Below, in pieces: positions 7,407 to 17,200 of a stretch of DNA of 64,000 nucleotides. A program made the translations under genes and the position numbers. The DNA is taken from contig NZ_JAARML010000001.1 in the NCBI RefSeq assembly GCF_011759375.1, positions 744,001-808,000 of the forward strand, written 5' to 3'. Numbering within the stretch: the first letter of the stretch is position 1; each line of letters begins with the position of its first letter. This stretch comes from Paraflavitalea devenefica (GTDB lineage: Bacteria > Bacteroidota > Bacteroidia > Chitinophagales > Chitinophagaceae). Below the pieces are notes generated by a model that was not told where the DNA came from, made no database searches, and worked only from the letters and a program-made list of their open reading frames with translations.

Positions 7407-8858
7407 ATGGCCGATCATAAGGATTTATACGAAGTAGTAGTAGGACTGGAAGTACATGCCCAGTTGCTGACGGAAAGCAAGTTGTTCTGTGGCGACAGCG
7501 CCGCTTTTGGCGGAGACCCCAATACGCACGTGAGCCCCATTACGCTGGCACACCCGGGAACACTTCCCGTGCTGAATAAGAAAGCCGTGGAGTATGCCAT
7601 CCGGCTGGGTCTGGCCTGCGCCAGTGAGATCAGTCGCCATAATTATTTTGCCCGTAAGAATTATTTCTATCCCGACCTGCCCAAAGGCTACCAGTTGTCG
7701 CAACACACAACACCGGTATGTATTGGCGGCCGGGTGAATATCCGTATGCCGGAAGGAGAAAAGGCTATCCGGCTGAACCGCATCCATATGGAAGAGGATG
7801 CCGGCAAGAGCATCCATGACGCCGATCCGGAAAGTACGTGTGTGGATTATAACCGCGCGGGAGTTCCCCTGGTGGAGATTGTTACCGAACCCGATATACG
7901 GAGTGGCGATGAGGCGTATGCCTATCTCACCGAACTGCGGAAGCTGTTGCGCTACCTCGCTATTTGCGATGGCAATATGGAAGAAGGCAGTATGCGCTGC
8001 GATGCAAATGTTTCCGTGCGCAAGAAAGGCGATACGAAGCTGGGCACGAAGGTGGAGGTGAAGAACCTTAACTCTATCCGCAATGTAAAGAAGGCCATCG
8101 AGTTTGAAGCACAGCGTCTGATAGGTCTGCTGGAGAACGGTGAAGCAGTGCTACAACAAACGAGGAGCTTCGATGCCGGCAACGGTACTACGTTTGCCCT
8201 GCGCACGAAAGAAGACGCCAATGATTACCGCTATTTTGCCGATCCCGACCTCACTCCTTTCCGTGTAACCGAAGATATGCTGCAATCCATCCGCAGTGAG
8301 CTCCCTGCCCTGCCGGAAGAAAGGATCGCCCGTTATGTATCCCAGTTACAGTTACCCGATTATGATGCGCGGGTGATCTGTGATGAGAAGGAAACAGCCG
8401 ATTATTTTGAAGCAGTGACTGCCCATACGGCCAATTATAAAGCAGCCGCCAACTGGATGCTGGGCCCGGTGAAGTCGTGGCTGAACGAAAATAATGCGGC
8501 TATCAACTCGTTCCCTGTTCCTCCTGCTACCCTGGCCGCCCTGATTGCCCTGGTAGATAGTAATGCACTGAATTTTTCTATTGCTTCCACGCGGGTATTA
8601 CCTGCCTTGGTGAAAACGCCCGGCGCCACCCCACTGGAAGTAGCGAAAGAACTGAACCTGCTGCAGGATTCGGACGAAGGCAATGTAGCCGCCTGGATTG
8701 AAGAGGTGTTGAACAGGATGCCGGAGAAGGTGGCCGAATACCAGAAAGGAAAGAAAGGACTGATGGGACTTTTTGTGGGAGAGGTGAAGAAGATCTCGAA
8801 GGGGAAGGCCGATCCCAAACTGACGAACGATATACTGTTAAAAAAATTACAACCCTGA
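7407..8858 (+). CDS. gatB: Aspartyl/glutamyl-tRNA(Asn/Gln) amidotransferase subunit B
   Basis: GatB is the kinase/transamidase subunit of GatCAB, which turns Glu-tRNA-Gln or Asp-tRNA-Asn into the correct amide form. The 483-aa product starts DLYEVVVGLEVHAQL and holds the family motifs PLVEIVTEPDIRSGDEA and EDANDYRYFADPDLTPF. The C-terminal part (about 340-483) is the helical YqeY-like domain that binds tRNA. I chose ATG 7407 because a promoter box lies just upstream and MADHKDLYEVVVGLEV fits the family. gatA and gatC are not in the window. The next gene starts four bases after the stop. Confidence 0.97.
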   Translation: MADHKDLYEVVVGLEVHAQLLTESKLFCGDSAAFGGDPNTHVSPITLAHPGTLPVLNKKAVEYAIRLGLACASEISRHNYFARKNYFYPDLPKGYQLSQHTTPVCIGGRVNIRMPEGEKAIRLNRIHMEEDAGKSIHDADPESTCVDYNRAGVPLVEIVTEPDIRSGDEAYAYLTELRKLLRYLAICDGNMEEGSMRCDANVSVRKKGDTKLGTKVEVKNLNSIRNVKKAIEFEAQRLIGLLENGEAVLQQTRSFDAGNGTTFALRTKEDANDYRYFADPDLTPFRVTEDMLQSIRSELPALPEERIARYVSQLQLPDYDARVICDEKETADYFEAVTAHTANYKAAANWMLGPVKSWLNENNAAINSFPVPPATLAALIALVDSNALNFSIASTRVLPALVKTPGATPLEVAKELNLLQDSDEGNVAAWIEEVLNRMPEKVAEYQKGKKGLMGLFVGEVKKISKGKADPKLTNDILLKKLQP

Positions 8859-8862
8859 TTTT

Positions 8863-10047
8863 ATGAATTACTCTTTGCGTTGGCTTGTATTGATGGTGGT
8901 GGTGATGCTGGCTGCCTGTTCGGGCAATAAAGAAAATGAACTGGAAGTAAAAGGCAAGCTGGAGCATGTAGAACAGATCGGGAGCAGTTACCCCGGCGCT
9001 GTAAGTCAGGGCAGGATCAAGCTGGCTTTGTACGAGATCCCTTACGGCGATAACCAACAGCCCATCCTGCTGGACACGACCAGCATTCATGTGAGCCAGG
9101 AATCTTACCGTCTGAAAGGAGCCACCACCGGCAGTGGCAAGCTGTATAATTTATCTATTGAGAATGGTCCGCTGCTGCCGCTGATCAATGACAGCAAGTC
9201 CATGACTGTAAATATAGATTTTAGCAATAAAAGCAGGTTCTATACGGTGAAAGGCTCTGTAGCCAGTGAGCAATTGAAGGATTTTATTTTCACGTATAGT
9301 GATGAACGTACGGCCGTTGAGCAGCGGATGCAGGCACTGGACAGCCTGAAGCACTTTAAGGCCCCTGACAGCGCGATCTTTGCCGCCACGAATCAAAAGA
9401 ACCAGGCTTTGGACAAACTGAATGCCTACCTGAAGAATTTCCTGGTGAATACGAACCAGGGCACATTGGCTTCTTTTGCGTTGGGCCGGGCTGCACAAAC
9501 ATTGCCTATTTCAGATTTTGAAGCTTCCCTGAACCAGCTCACCCAAAAGTTTCCGCAAGACAGCAACCTGCTGGACATCAAGAATAAGTATGAAACTTAT
9601 AAGCAGCAGCAGGCAGCCCGCTCCGGAAACTGGCTCGGCAAGCCAGCTCCTGAACTGGTATTGCCGGATGCATCGGGCAAGAATATTGCCTTGTCCTCTT
9701 TTAAAGGAAAGTTTGTGCTGGTAGATTTCTGGGCCAGTTGGTGCGGGCCGTGCCGGGCCGAAAATCCCAATGTGGTGAACGCCTATCAGCAGTTCAGGAA
9801 TAAGAATTTTACGATCCTGGGTGTTTCCCTGGACAGAACGAAAGGCAAGTGGCTGGAAGCGATCAAGGAAGACCAACTGACCTGGACGCATGTAAGCGAC
9901 CTGGCTTACTGGGACAGTAAGGCAGTAGCTACTTTTGGTTTTACCGGCATTCCTTTTAATGTATTACTGGACCCGCAGGGAACAGTCATCGCCCAGGACC
10001 TGCGTGGCAGTGCGCTGGAGGAGAAGTTGAAGGAAGTGCTGCAGTAG
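8863..10047 (+). CDS. TlpA-like thioredoxin lipoprotein with DUF4369-like N-terminus
   Basis: The 394-aa product has a lipoprotein signal (lipobox LAAC, cysteine about residue 19). An N-terminal domain resembling DUF4369 occupies about 27-125, then a helical linker, and a TlpA/AhpC-type thioredoxin domain at about 255-394 with the active site FWASWCGPC. The family reduces or exchanges disulfides in the periplasm; in Bacteroidota the exact substrates are mostly unknown. It starts four bases after gatB and is probably co-transcribed with it. It shares its general build with the protein at 36806. Confidence 0.9.
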   Translation: MNYSLRWLVLMVVVMLAACSGNKENELEVKGKLEHVEQIGSSYPGAVSQGRIKLALYEIPYGDNQQPILLDTTSIHVSQESYRLKGATTGSGKLYNLSIENGPLLPLINDSKSMTVNIDFSNKSRFYTVKGSVASEQLKDFIFTYSDERTAVEQRMQALDSLKHFKAPDSAIFAATNQKNQALDKLNAYLKNFLVNTNQGTLASFALGRAAQTLPISDFEASLNQLTQKFPQDSNLLDIKNKYETYKQQQAARSGNWLGKPAPELVLPDASGKNIALSSFKGKFVLVDFWASWCGPCRAENPNVVNAYQQFRNKNFTILGVSLDRTKGKWLEAIKEDQLTWTHVSDLAYWDSKAVATFGFTGIPFNVLLDPQGTVIAQDLRGSALEEKLKEVLQ

Positions 10048-10053
10048 AAGGCG

Positions 10054-10081
10054 GATTATTGATTACTAATTATAGATTATT
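10054..10081 (+). repeat. Heptamer array, four units (GATTATT type)
   Basis: GATTATT, GATTACT, AATTATA and GATTATT follow each other six bases after the TlpA gene stop, just before the terminator stem. Confidence 0.65.
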
Positions 10082-10082
10082 G

Positions 10083-10112
10083 GGTCGCTGGTTATTCAGC
10101 GGCCTTTTTTAT
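10083..10112 (+). terminator. Terminator of the gatB-TlpA unit
   Basis: GGTCGCTG-GTTATT-CAGCGGCC (one G-U pair) followed by six Ts. Confidence 0.85.
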
Positions 10113-10131
10113 TGGCACAGGTTGAGCGGCG

Positions 10132-10929
10132 TCATGATGAATTGCAAGTTTCGTTTATGGCTATTTCAAGATTGCTCGTTGCTGATTTGAAGATTTTCCT
10201 GGTGCTACTGCGCAATAAATAATGATCCTGCTTTATTTCCTGGGGAGTTGCAAGGTTTTCGTTTGTATGCATGCTGCCGTCGCTGGTTATGTGCCAGGTG
10301 CTGAGGGTTTCGGGCTCCGGGTTTGGTGTTTCGGGTTGCGTTCCAGTGGCTTCATGCAAGGTTTGGGACAGTTTTTTCTCTTCGCATTTTTTGGCCCAGG
10401 CTTCCCTGGCTTCGCGTTCTATTCTTTGTTTTTCTGCTTTAACGTATTCCGGGTATTTGTACCGCCCGTATTTGTCTTTCCGGTGCAGCAGGCGCTGTAT
10501 GGATGCTTCACTGTATTTTCTTCTCTTCCTGATCTTTTGGGGTTTGGGTTGCCAGATGGGATTGTTGGGATCAACGGCTTTGATTTGTTCCCAGTATTCG
10601 ACATAACATTTCCAGAGGAGTTGTTTTACTTCTTCGTCTGTATAGGCATTCTCTTTTAATAAGGTAAAGGCTTCGCCGGTAAAGGAGCGGTACATCCAGA
10701 ACTGGCGCCAGCCGGGAGGCAGGGCTTTGTAGATGTGTGCACCGATCTTTGAAGCACGGGCGAGTCTGCCGGCACTGCGCATGGTTCTGCGGAATTCGGG
10801 TGCTGTTTTGACACGCTTGCTGCTGAGGGAACTTTTGGCGCGGGCGTAGTACTGCCCGTCCATTTTATAGAAGGTAAGATCATCGAAGGTGCCTTCGAGA
10901 AAGCAGAGTCCGGCGATTTGCTTTGCCAT
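10132..10929 (-). CDS. Unrecognised 265-aa basic protein
   Basis: I do not recognise a named family. Residues about 1-115 (start MAKQIAGLCFLEGTFDDLTF, then YYARAKSSLSSKRVKT) resemble a type of short Bacteroidota protein that begins with a small beta domain and a Ser/Arg-rich turn; this is recollection, not a search result. The middle is rich in Lys, Arg and Glu (KPQKIRKRRKYSE), suggesting nucleic acid binding, and the last third is low in structure. A heptamer array lies inside the gene and encodes the Pro/Glu run PETPNPEPET (about residues 197-208). The gene borders a 0.9-kb gap full of repeats, so it may belong to an accessory element. Confidence 0.6.
   Translation of the reverse strand: MAKQIAGLCFLEGTFDDLTFYKMDGQYYARAKSSLSSKRVKTAPEFRRTMRSAGRLARASKIGAHIYKALPPGWRQFWMYRSFTGEAFTLLKENAYTDEEVKQLLWKCYVEYWEQIKAVDPNNPIWQPKPQKIRKRRKYSEASIQRLLHRKDKYGRYKYPEYVKAEKQRIEREAREAWAKKCEEKKLSQTLHEATGTQPETPNPEPETLSTWHITSDGSMHTNENLATPQEIKQDHYLLRSSTRKIFKSATSNLEIAINETCNSS
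10307..10341 (+). repeat. Heptamer array inside a coding sequence, five units
   Basis: On the plus strand the units read GTTTCGG, GCTCCGG, GTTTGGT, GTTTCGG and GTTGCGT. They lie in the 3' third of the gene at 10132-10929 and are read there as a Pro/Glu/Thr-rich stretch. Confidence 0.75.
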
Positions 10930-11004
10930 GGGATTGGATTATATGCATGAATTTACGAATTTGTCTGAACCGGGATTGAAAGATTTTTGGGATTGGAAGG
11001 AGAT

Positions 11005-11039
11005 GAGCAATGAGCTTTGAGCTACGAACTGCGAGCAGA
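11005..11039 (+). repeat. Heptamer array, five units (GAGCnnn type)
   Basis: Units read GAGCAAT, GAGCTTT, GAGCTAC, GAACTGC and GAGCAGA. Shorter arrays of the same type lie at 11299 (two units), 31362 (three) and 43970 (two). Confidence 0.75.
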
Positions 11040-11203
11040 AAGGCACTAAGGGTTGGGGGCACAAGTACCCTTCCCGCTGAGCCGGGCTGCCTACTTGCGC
11101 CAGGCAGCAAAGTGATTGACTGTAAATAAGTTGAATGCTTATAGAGGTATTTAACCAAGTGGTGTAACCGGGTTGCGGTTTTAGTTACATGCGCCTTTAA
11201 TAC
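11012..11203 (+). repeat. Imperfect direct duplication, copy 1
   Basis: This block and 11298-11487 share ordered segments: GAGCTTTGA, GCACTAAGGGTT, GGGCACAAGTA, GCCGGGC, AAAGTGATTGA, TTGTAA or CTGTAA, GGGTTGCG, TTTTAGT and ATGCGCCTTTAATA. Identity is moderate, so the duplication is old or the unit is a dispersed repeat. Confidence 0.65.
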
Positions 11204-11297
11204 TCCTGAAGTACGGCTGAAGTTCGGCTGATCTGAGGCTGATCCCCTGCTAAGCTGAGTTGCTGGCTCCCGCTCTGGTGGAACCGGTTGTTAGCCG

Positions 11298-11487
11298 TGA
11301 GCTTTGAACGAAAAAGCACTAAGGGTTTGGAGGGCACAAGTAAACTTCTGCACAGGGCCGGGCGGCATACTTGAGCCAATTTGAAGAATAGTAAAGTGAT
11401 TGATTGTAAAGCAGTTGAACGTTTACAGCCGTGTATATGCGAGAGATGTGACGGGGTTGCGATTTTAGTGAAATGCGCCTTTAATAT
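11298..11487 (+). repeat. Imperfect direct duplication, copy 2
   Basis: Second copy of the block at 11012-11203, about 95 bases after it, in the same orientation. Confidence 0.65.
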
Positions 11488-11602
11488 AGCTATGGTGTAA
11501 GGTTGGTATACCTTTGCCCTTTAGTAGCTATAAAGTAACTGGTTACCATCCCGGTTCCTGCGTGGGGGTGTCCTGTTATCTGGCTTCTCAGGACCTATTT
11601 TA

Positions 11603-11626
11603 GTGGTTTGTGCGGACACAAACCAC
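11603..11626. repeat. Perfect inverted repeat GTGGTTTGTG / CACAAACCAC
   Basis: Ten-base arms enclose CGGA. The core GGTTTGTGCGGACACAAACC is nearly the same as a segment at 3027-3046. Confidence 0.65.
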
Positions 11627-11743
11627 GGCGGTTAGGTTAAGCAAAGAAAATTCTTTTCTAAACAGTAACAATACCACGAAGTGGTAATTGTTGTTTTATT
11701 AATACGAAATAAATACTAATCGCTTAACCAGCAAAGGGGAAAT

Positions 11744-11800
11744 GAATAAGTGCGTAGTTTGAAGGCATAAGTGTGCAGTTTGGACGAATAAGTGCACACC
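11744..11800 (+). repeat. 21-bp tandem repeat, about 2.7 copies
   Basis: Units start at 11744, 11765 and 11786 and share the form GnATAAGTGnGnAGTTTGnAn; the third is cut after 15 bases. Confidence 0.7.
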
Positions 11801-11806
11801 GAAAAT

Positions 11807-11842
11807 AGAGAAGGCTGCCTCGGGAGTGAGACAGCCTTCTCT
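11807..11842 (-). terminator. Terminator hairpin of the susC-susD operon
   Basis: A perfect 11-bp stem (AGAGAAGGCTG / CAGCCTTCTCT) with a 14-nt loop starts 30 bases past the stop of the last operon gene. The T-run on the minus strand is weak (ATTTTC). Confidence 0.6.
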
Positions 11843-11872
11843 TTGATAATATAGGCTCAAAAAATGAGGCTA

Positions 11873-12691
11873 TTATTGCTTTTGTAAACGAATCATAAAA
11901 TTACCGCTAAAGCCATTAGATCCTGTATGGTTTAAAACTACAGTAATCTTTTTATCACAGGGTACCGCAACATTATCATCAGAAGCAACACTTTTAACCG
12001 AATAAATAGTAGCTGAACCATAATCCCCATAGGTTTGTGGCGCTACAGAAGTTTCAAATGTTACCGGATCTATAGCGATCTCAATAGGCTTCATATTGGC
12101 ATCGGGGGCAACATTGTAATAGAAAGAAACTTTGTTACCGCTAACAGTCAACGGAATTGTTGTACCGGGCGGATAGTCTTCCCACTCATCTACCAACACT
12201 TTAAAATCACCAGCAAATTCACTCATTACAAGCGGACAAAACTGTTGCAAGATAACTGTATACTCACCAGATCCTGATACAACCGGCACACCGCCGCTTG
12301 TTATTTTAAATATGAGCGTATCCTTTCTTCCACCGTCGTAGGCGTCAAAAATCCCTTTTAATGAAATGGAATCGACTGTTTTTCCAGCGGGGATCGTTAT
12401 TGACTTGGATGCAAGGGTATATTGCTGCCCTTCTACGGCGCCACTGGGTGAAGTAACCGTAAACTGAAAGGTTACATCCTTACCAGCAGCAGCGGTAATA
12501 CCTACAGGTATTTTAAAGACTGTACCTGGATCGTCAGGAATAAAATAAGACCCTTCTTCAGCCGCATCAGCAAACAGTGCGGCTGTGTTGGTAATAACAA
12601 TCCCATCATTTTTCTTACAGCCATTCAGAGAATATGCCATCCCCGAAACAAGTCCGAGTATAAGCAGTGATTTAAAGAATTTATATTTCAT
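11873..12691 (-). CDS. SusD-linked surface lipoprotein, function unknown
   Basis: The 272-aa product has a lipoprotein signal with the lipobox LNGC (cysteine about residue 25). Residues about 40-150 look like a beta-sandwich resembling Calx-beta or DUF4843-type domains (KSITIPAGKTVDSISLKGIF, then TLIFKITSG); a second beta-rich half follows. Genes of this type often sit third in SusC/SusD operons and are thought to be exposed on the cell surface to help bind the substrate. It starts 31 bases after susD and ends before a terminator, so it is the last gene of the operon. Confidence 0.75.
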   Translation of the reverse strand: MKYKFFKSLLILGLVSGMAYSLNGCKKNDGIVITNTAALFADAAEEGSYFIPDDPGTVFKIPVGITAAAGKDVTFQFTVTSPSGAVEGQQYTLASKSITIPAGKTVDSISLKGIFDAYDGGRKDTLIFKITSGGVPVVSGSGEYTVILQQFCPLVMSEFAGDFKVLVDEWEDYPPGTTIPLTVSGNKVSFYYNVAPDANMKPIEIAIDPVTFETSVAPQTYGDYGSATIYSVKSVASDDNVAVPCDKKITVVLNHTGSNGFSGNFMIRLQKQ

Positions 12692-12722
12692 ATCATTTTA
12701 TTTATTAAAAATGAATACCGGT

Positions 12723-14180
12723 TTAATAATTGGGATTCTGTGTGAGCTTGGTATTAAAGTTAATTTCTTCTTGCGGAAACGGAAGCTGGAACTTGTAATC
12801 ACCTGCCGGGAGCGAGGTGAAGATATAGGGATATCCAGTTCCATCAGCCAGGTCGCCTTTTGTTCCATCGCGCACTACAGGTTGATTCCTTCTTTTCAGG
12901 TCCCAGAAACGGTCGCCTTCAAAAGCCAGTTCCAGCCTTCTCTGTTTCACTATTTCATTTAATAATGGCAAGCCGGTTAATGTTTCGGGAACATAACCAG
13001 TGTACCTGTTGCTCTTTAACAGCACCAGATCGGCCAAAGCATTGGTCTCATCGGTTGAACGGTAATAAGCTTCGGCCCTGTTCAGCAATACTTCTGCAGT
13101 CCTGATCACTTTGCCATCTACCACACCTGCAGGAGAACCTGTTCTGCCGGCATATTTTATAACGTGGTTGGCATTAGCTCCGTTAAAAGGACTGGTTGCA
13201 ATGTATGTTGAGGTCCTGATATCACTGGCTACAAACAATTGTTTGAAGTTGTATTCAACTAAAAATTCAGACTTTCTGAATCCTTGTACTGTTTGATAAT
13301 AATTAACACCTTGTGAGTTGACATTATCCAAATTGGTATTCCTCACTTTAAAGAAAACGCCCAGTGAAGGTATTGTGGTGGAACTGGCATCAGCATCCCT
13401 CCAGATGGAAGCGAAGCTTGCTCTATCGGGCAGGCTGGGGGTTGTGCCCAAGGCATCATTAGAAGCCTGGATACATTTTGCCCAGTCGCCTTTGTATAAA
13501 TATACCCTTGACAATAAAGCGGAAACAGACAGTTTATTCACCCGGTAGAGACCATTGGTAGTACCAACGAGTGTTTTGGCCAGCTCCAGGTCGGCGATCA
13601 CCTTATCATAAAAACCATGTACCGGTTCTTTGGCAGGCATGTTGTCACGCGCCGTTGTGGTGATATAAGGCATGGTAGAATCGGTAGCAGTGGCATTTAA
13701 GTAGGTTTTACTGAATACCCTTACCATATCGAAATAGGTCATAGCCCGAATAGCCAGCGCTTCCCCTTTTGCATTGTCCTTAAAAGCGCCAGCAGGGAAT
13801 TTATCTATGTTTTCCAGGATGGCATTCGCTCTCCGTATGATGGTATAACCACCGGCAAACAGGCCATAGGTATTTTCGCCGGTATATTGCCAATTGGCAA
13901 ATGATCTCAGGGTGCCACGGCCAGGTCCACTCTGGTTGGTGATGAGGTTATCGGCCAGTACATCGGCCATGATGTTCCAGGTACCGTTTACAAAGTAGGA
14001 AGCTGATGTTTTCAAGCCGGCGTACATACCGTTAACAGCTATGTTAACATCATTTTCTGTTTTCAATTCCAACAGCACGGGCGTTTCAATCTGGTTGTAA
14101 GGAACAAGCTCCAGATCCGATTTTTTGCAGGAAATGATCCCGGCTAAAAATACGAAGACTATATATTTAACTTTTCTCAT
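12723..14180 (-). CDS. SusD/RagB-family nutrient-binding lipoprotein
   Basis: The 485-aa product has a lipoprotein signal (MRKVKYIVFVFLAGIISC), then the SusD N-terminal region and tetratricopeptide-like helices (about 35-330) and the family end: AEVLLNRAEAYYRS, RRLELAFEGDRFWDLKRR and FPQEEINFNTKLTQNPNY. SusD proteins form a lid over the SusC transporter and capture glycan or peptide ligands at the cell surface. The gene is 21 bases downstream of susC. No glycoside hydrolase or peptidase is in the operon, so the substrate is open. Confidence 0.96.
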   Translation of the reverse strand: MRKVKYIVFVFLAGIISCKKSDLELVPYNQIETPVLLELKTENDVNIAVNGMYAGLKTSASYFVNGTWNIMADVLADNLITNQSGPGRGTLRSFANWQYTGENTYGLFAGGYTIIRRANAILENIDKFPAGAFKDNAKGEALAIRAMTYFDMVRVFSKTYLNATATDSTMPYITTTARDNMPAKEPVHGFYDKVIADLELAKTLVGTTNGLYRVNKLSVSALLSRVYLYKGDWAKCIQASNDALGTTPSLPDRASFASIWRDADASSTTIPSLGVFFKVRNTNLDNVNSQGVNYYQTVQGFRKSEFLVEYNFKQLFVASDIRTSTYIATSPFNGANANHVIKYAGRTGSPAGVVDGKVIRTAEVLLNRAEAYYRSTDETNALADLVLLKSNRYTGYVPETLTGLPLLNEIVKQRRLELAFEGDRFWDLKRRNQPVVRDGTKGDLADGTGYPYIFTSLPAGDYKFQLPFPQEEINFNTKLTQNPNY

Positions 14181-14201
14181 AGTAATAAATTATTTATTCA
14201 T

Positions 14202-17200
14202 TTAGAACCTAACATCAATACCAAAAGTGATAGCACGTAATTGTGGCTGTGCATACAGGTTGTATAAGCCTGGCGACACCAGGGTACTTTCACCGTTTGC
14301 TTCACCTACTTCGGGAAGGCCCCTGAATTTGGTGCCAATCCACAAGTTGGTACCTTGTGTATAGAGGCGGATGCTTTTTACAAATTTCAGTTTCTGGGCA
14401 ATAGCAGCCGGCATGGTATAGCCGAGCGTAACATCCCTCAGGGAAACGTAATCACCTTTTTCCAGGTACTTGTCGGTATCATAAGTAACCCGTTGTGTAC
14501 GGTCATTCAGGTTGGCAAAAGGAACTACATCGCCTGGTTTTTTCCAGTAATTAGTCGCATCCGTGAATTGGTTATCAGCAATGCTCTCCCCATCGCTGGC
14601 GCCATTCTGGTATATATAGTTCATGATGTAGTTACCACCGGAGTAGTAGAACTCTGCAGACAGGTCAAAACCTTTGTAGCTCACATTGGCGCCAAAGCTT
14701 CCATAAAATTTAACGTTTGGTGATTTTCCGCTTAATAATACGGCATCGCTGGCAGCATAGGTTTCTGTCAGGCTTCCATCGGCTTTGTAATAAAGGTTTT
14801 TACCATTGGCGGGGTTAACACCTGCCCAACGCACCATGAAATAAGTATATAAAGGTTCTCCTTCTTTAAAGCGGGATAAAGTTTGCGGAACATTATCGGA
14901 ATAAAGGTCCAGTACCTTATTGTCGTTATTGGTATATTTTGCAAAGAGACTTACAGTAAGGTCTTTTCTCCTGATAAGATCACCGTTCAGTGAAATTTCA
15001 TACCCACTGTTCCGGATAGTTCCAATATTGCTTGCATAATTAGCAAAGCCTGTTGTTAGGGATACATTCTTAGGATAGATGAGGCCGTTTGTTTTTTTGT
15101 TATAAAAATCAAAAGAGCCTGTGATCCTGTTATTCAGGAATCCAAAATCCAACCCGAGATCATAGTTTTTATTTTCTTCCCAGGTAAGATCGGCATTTTC
15201 AAGACGTAATGGAATAGCAGACGGTAAATCGCGGTATTTGGTAGTAAATGTGTAGGTAGGTAAATTATCATATAATCCTGAAGGAACGGTTCCCGCTGTA
15301 CCAATGGAAGCCCTCAGCCTTAAAGCACTGATGAAATCTACTTTGATAAAGTTTTCTTTCAAGATATCCCAGGAAGCACCTACGGCCCAGAAGTTGGCAT
15401 AACGTTTATTGGCGCCAAACCTGGATGATCCATCACGACGACCACTCAGCGTGAGGAAATATTTTTTATCGTAGTCATAGGAAATATTTCCAAAAAATGA
15501 AGACAGCGCCCAATCGCTCCGGCTGGTAGTAGCCGTTTGTGCGCTACCGGCATTATCTACGGTGTTAACATCGGGCGTTGGCATGGCGCGTCCAGCCAAT
15601 GACCAGCTATAGAATTTGTTCTTGGTAAATTCCTGACCAGCCATTACAGTAAAGGAATGTACATCGGCCAGGGTTTGCTGCCATGCTGCCGTATTGGTTA
15701 CTACATACGTAAAGTCCCAGTTACCGGCATCCCCTTTCTGGTTGTAACCCAAGATAGCCGCCAGGTTAGAACCAGGCATCAGGTAGTTTTCCTGCTGCAG
15801 GGTGTTGTAGTTGATACCTACCTGTGATCTTAATGTCAGGTGATCGAAAAATTTGGCCTCTCCATAAAAGGTAGAGAAGGTGGAAAGCCTGTTGAGCAAG
15901 CTGGGGTTCTTATCAGTTCCTTCTATCGGAGAGTATCCTGTATGGGTATTGTTGTACGTGCCATCGGGCATGCGAACCGGCTCATAAGGATTAAAGGCAA
16001 AGAGCGCCATATAGGCGCTTTGGGTATTGAACAAAGAACGCACGTTGTTCTCTTTGCTGTAAGTAACCCCTGTATTGGTACCTATTTTGAACCAATCGAG
16101 CGCATTGTACTCCACATTTAAGCGGCCGCCTGTTTTATTCCAGAATGAACCGTAGGATACCCCTTCATTGTCGCTCTTATTGAGTGAGAAGTAGTATTTA
16201 ACCTTTTCCCCTGAGCCAGATACTGCTATTTCATGAGAAGTAAGTGTACCATCCTGCAGCAAATAATCGCCCCAGTCACCTGCGCCGCGGCTTTCGGCCA
16301 GCGACCACAGCGCCTCTCTTTGGGCTGGTGTCAGGTTAAACAGGGTAGAACCAGCAGGTAATGCGCCTGCTGTAACGCGGTTAGTGATCATAGAATCGAG
16401 GATAGGGTTTGACTGGCCTGCCCCGAATTCATATTCCAGTTTTTGACGGCTGTTCATTAAGTCTATATTCTTCAGTTCCTGTGCTTTGGAACGGCCATAT
16501 TGGAAGGAATACCTGATCTCGGGTTTTCCCCTGCCTTTTTTGGAAGTGATCACGATTACGCCATTGGCAGCCCGGGAACCATAGATGGCCTGGGAGGCGG
16601 CATCTTTTAAAATGTTAACATCGTCAATATCGTTGGGGTTCAGCAAGCTGTAGGAAACTGAACTGATGGGAATACCATCTAATAATATCAATGGTTCATT
16701 AGAAGCATTGATAGAGCCGGTACCCCTTACACGGATATAACCCGCAGCGCCGGGCCTACCGCTTTGGCCAGTTACCTGCACACCGGTAGCTTTACCTTGC
16801 AGCAACTGGGTAAAGTTACCGATCGGCTTTTGGGCCAGTTCCTTTCCACCCACCGTAGCAACGGCACCAGCTACTTCCGACCTTTTCAAGGTCTGGTAAC
16901 CCACTACCACTACTTCGGTCAGGCTATTTTCAACTGGTTGTAAAGTAGCATTGATCACATTTTTTGAACCAATGCTGACCTCCTGAGGAGCCATTCCGAT
17001 GGAGGAGATTACCAGTATCCTGGCATTTTGGGAGATACCTAATGAATAGGTGCCATCGTCTTTTGTAACGGTACCTGTGCTGGTACCTTTTTCCAGTACT
17101 GATGCATTGGGAATGGGAGCTCCCTTGGAATCAGTTACTTTTCCCGAAATCATCCGGGTTTGTGCGGATAGTTGCCCCAGACCAAGGGCTACACACAATA

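Larger units (their letters stand above)
10930..11872. other. Gene-free gap rich in repeats
   Basis: I see no convincing gene in these 943 bases. They hold a heptamer array (11005), a 190-bp sequence present twice (11012 and 11298), a strong inverted repeat (11603), a hairpin followed by Ts (11667-11698, AACAATACCAC / GTGGTAATTGTT), a 21-bp tandem repeat (11744) and a terminator (11807). Two minus-strand frames of 60 and 92 codons overlap the duplicated blocks and are low in coding character. Confidence 0.7.

Noticed and set aside
10880..11379. Minus-strand frames of 92 and 60 codons in the repeat gap
   Set aside because: They cover the duplicated blocks in different frames and have Ser/Leu/Arg-rich translations typical of non-coding DNA.
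11744..11800. The 21-bp tandem repeat as a CRISPR array
   Set aside because: Units are contiguous without spacers and no cas gene is present.
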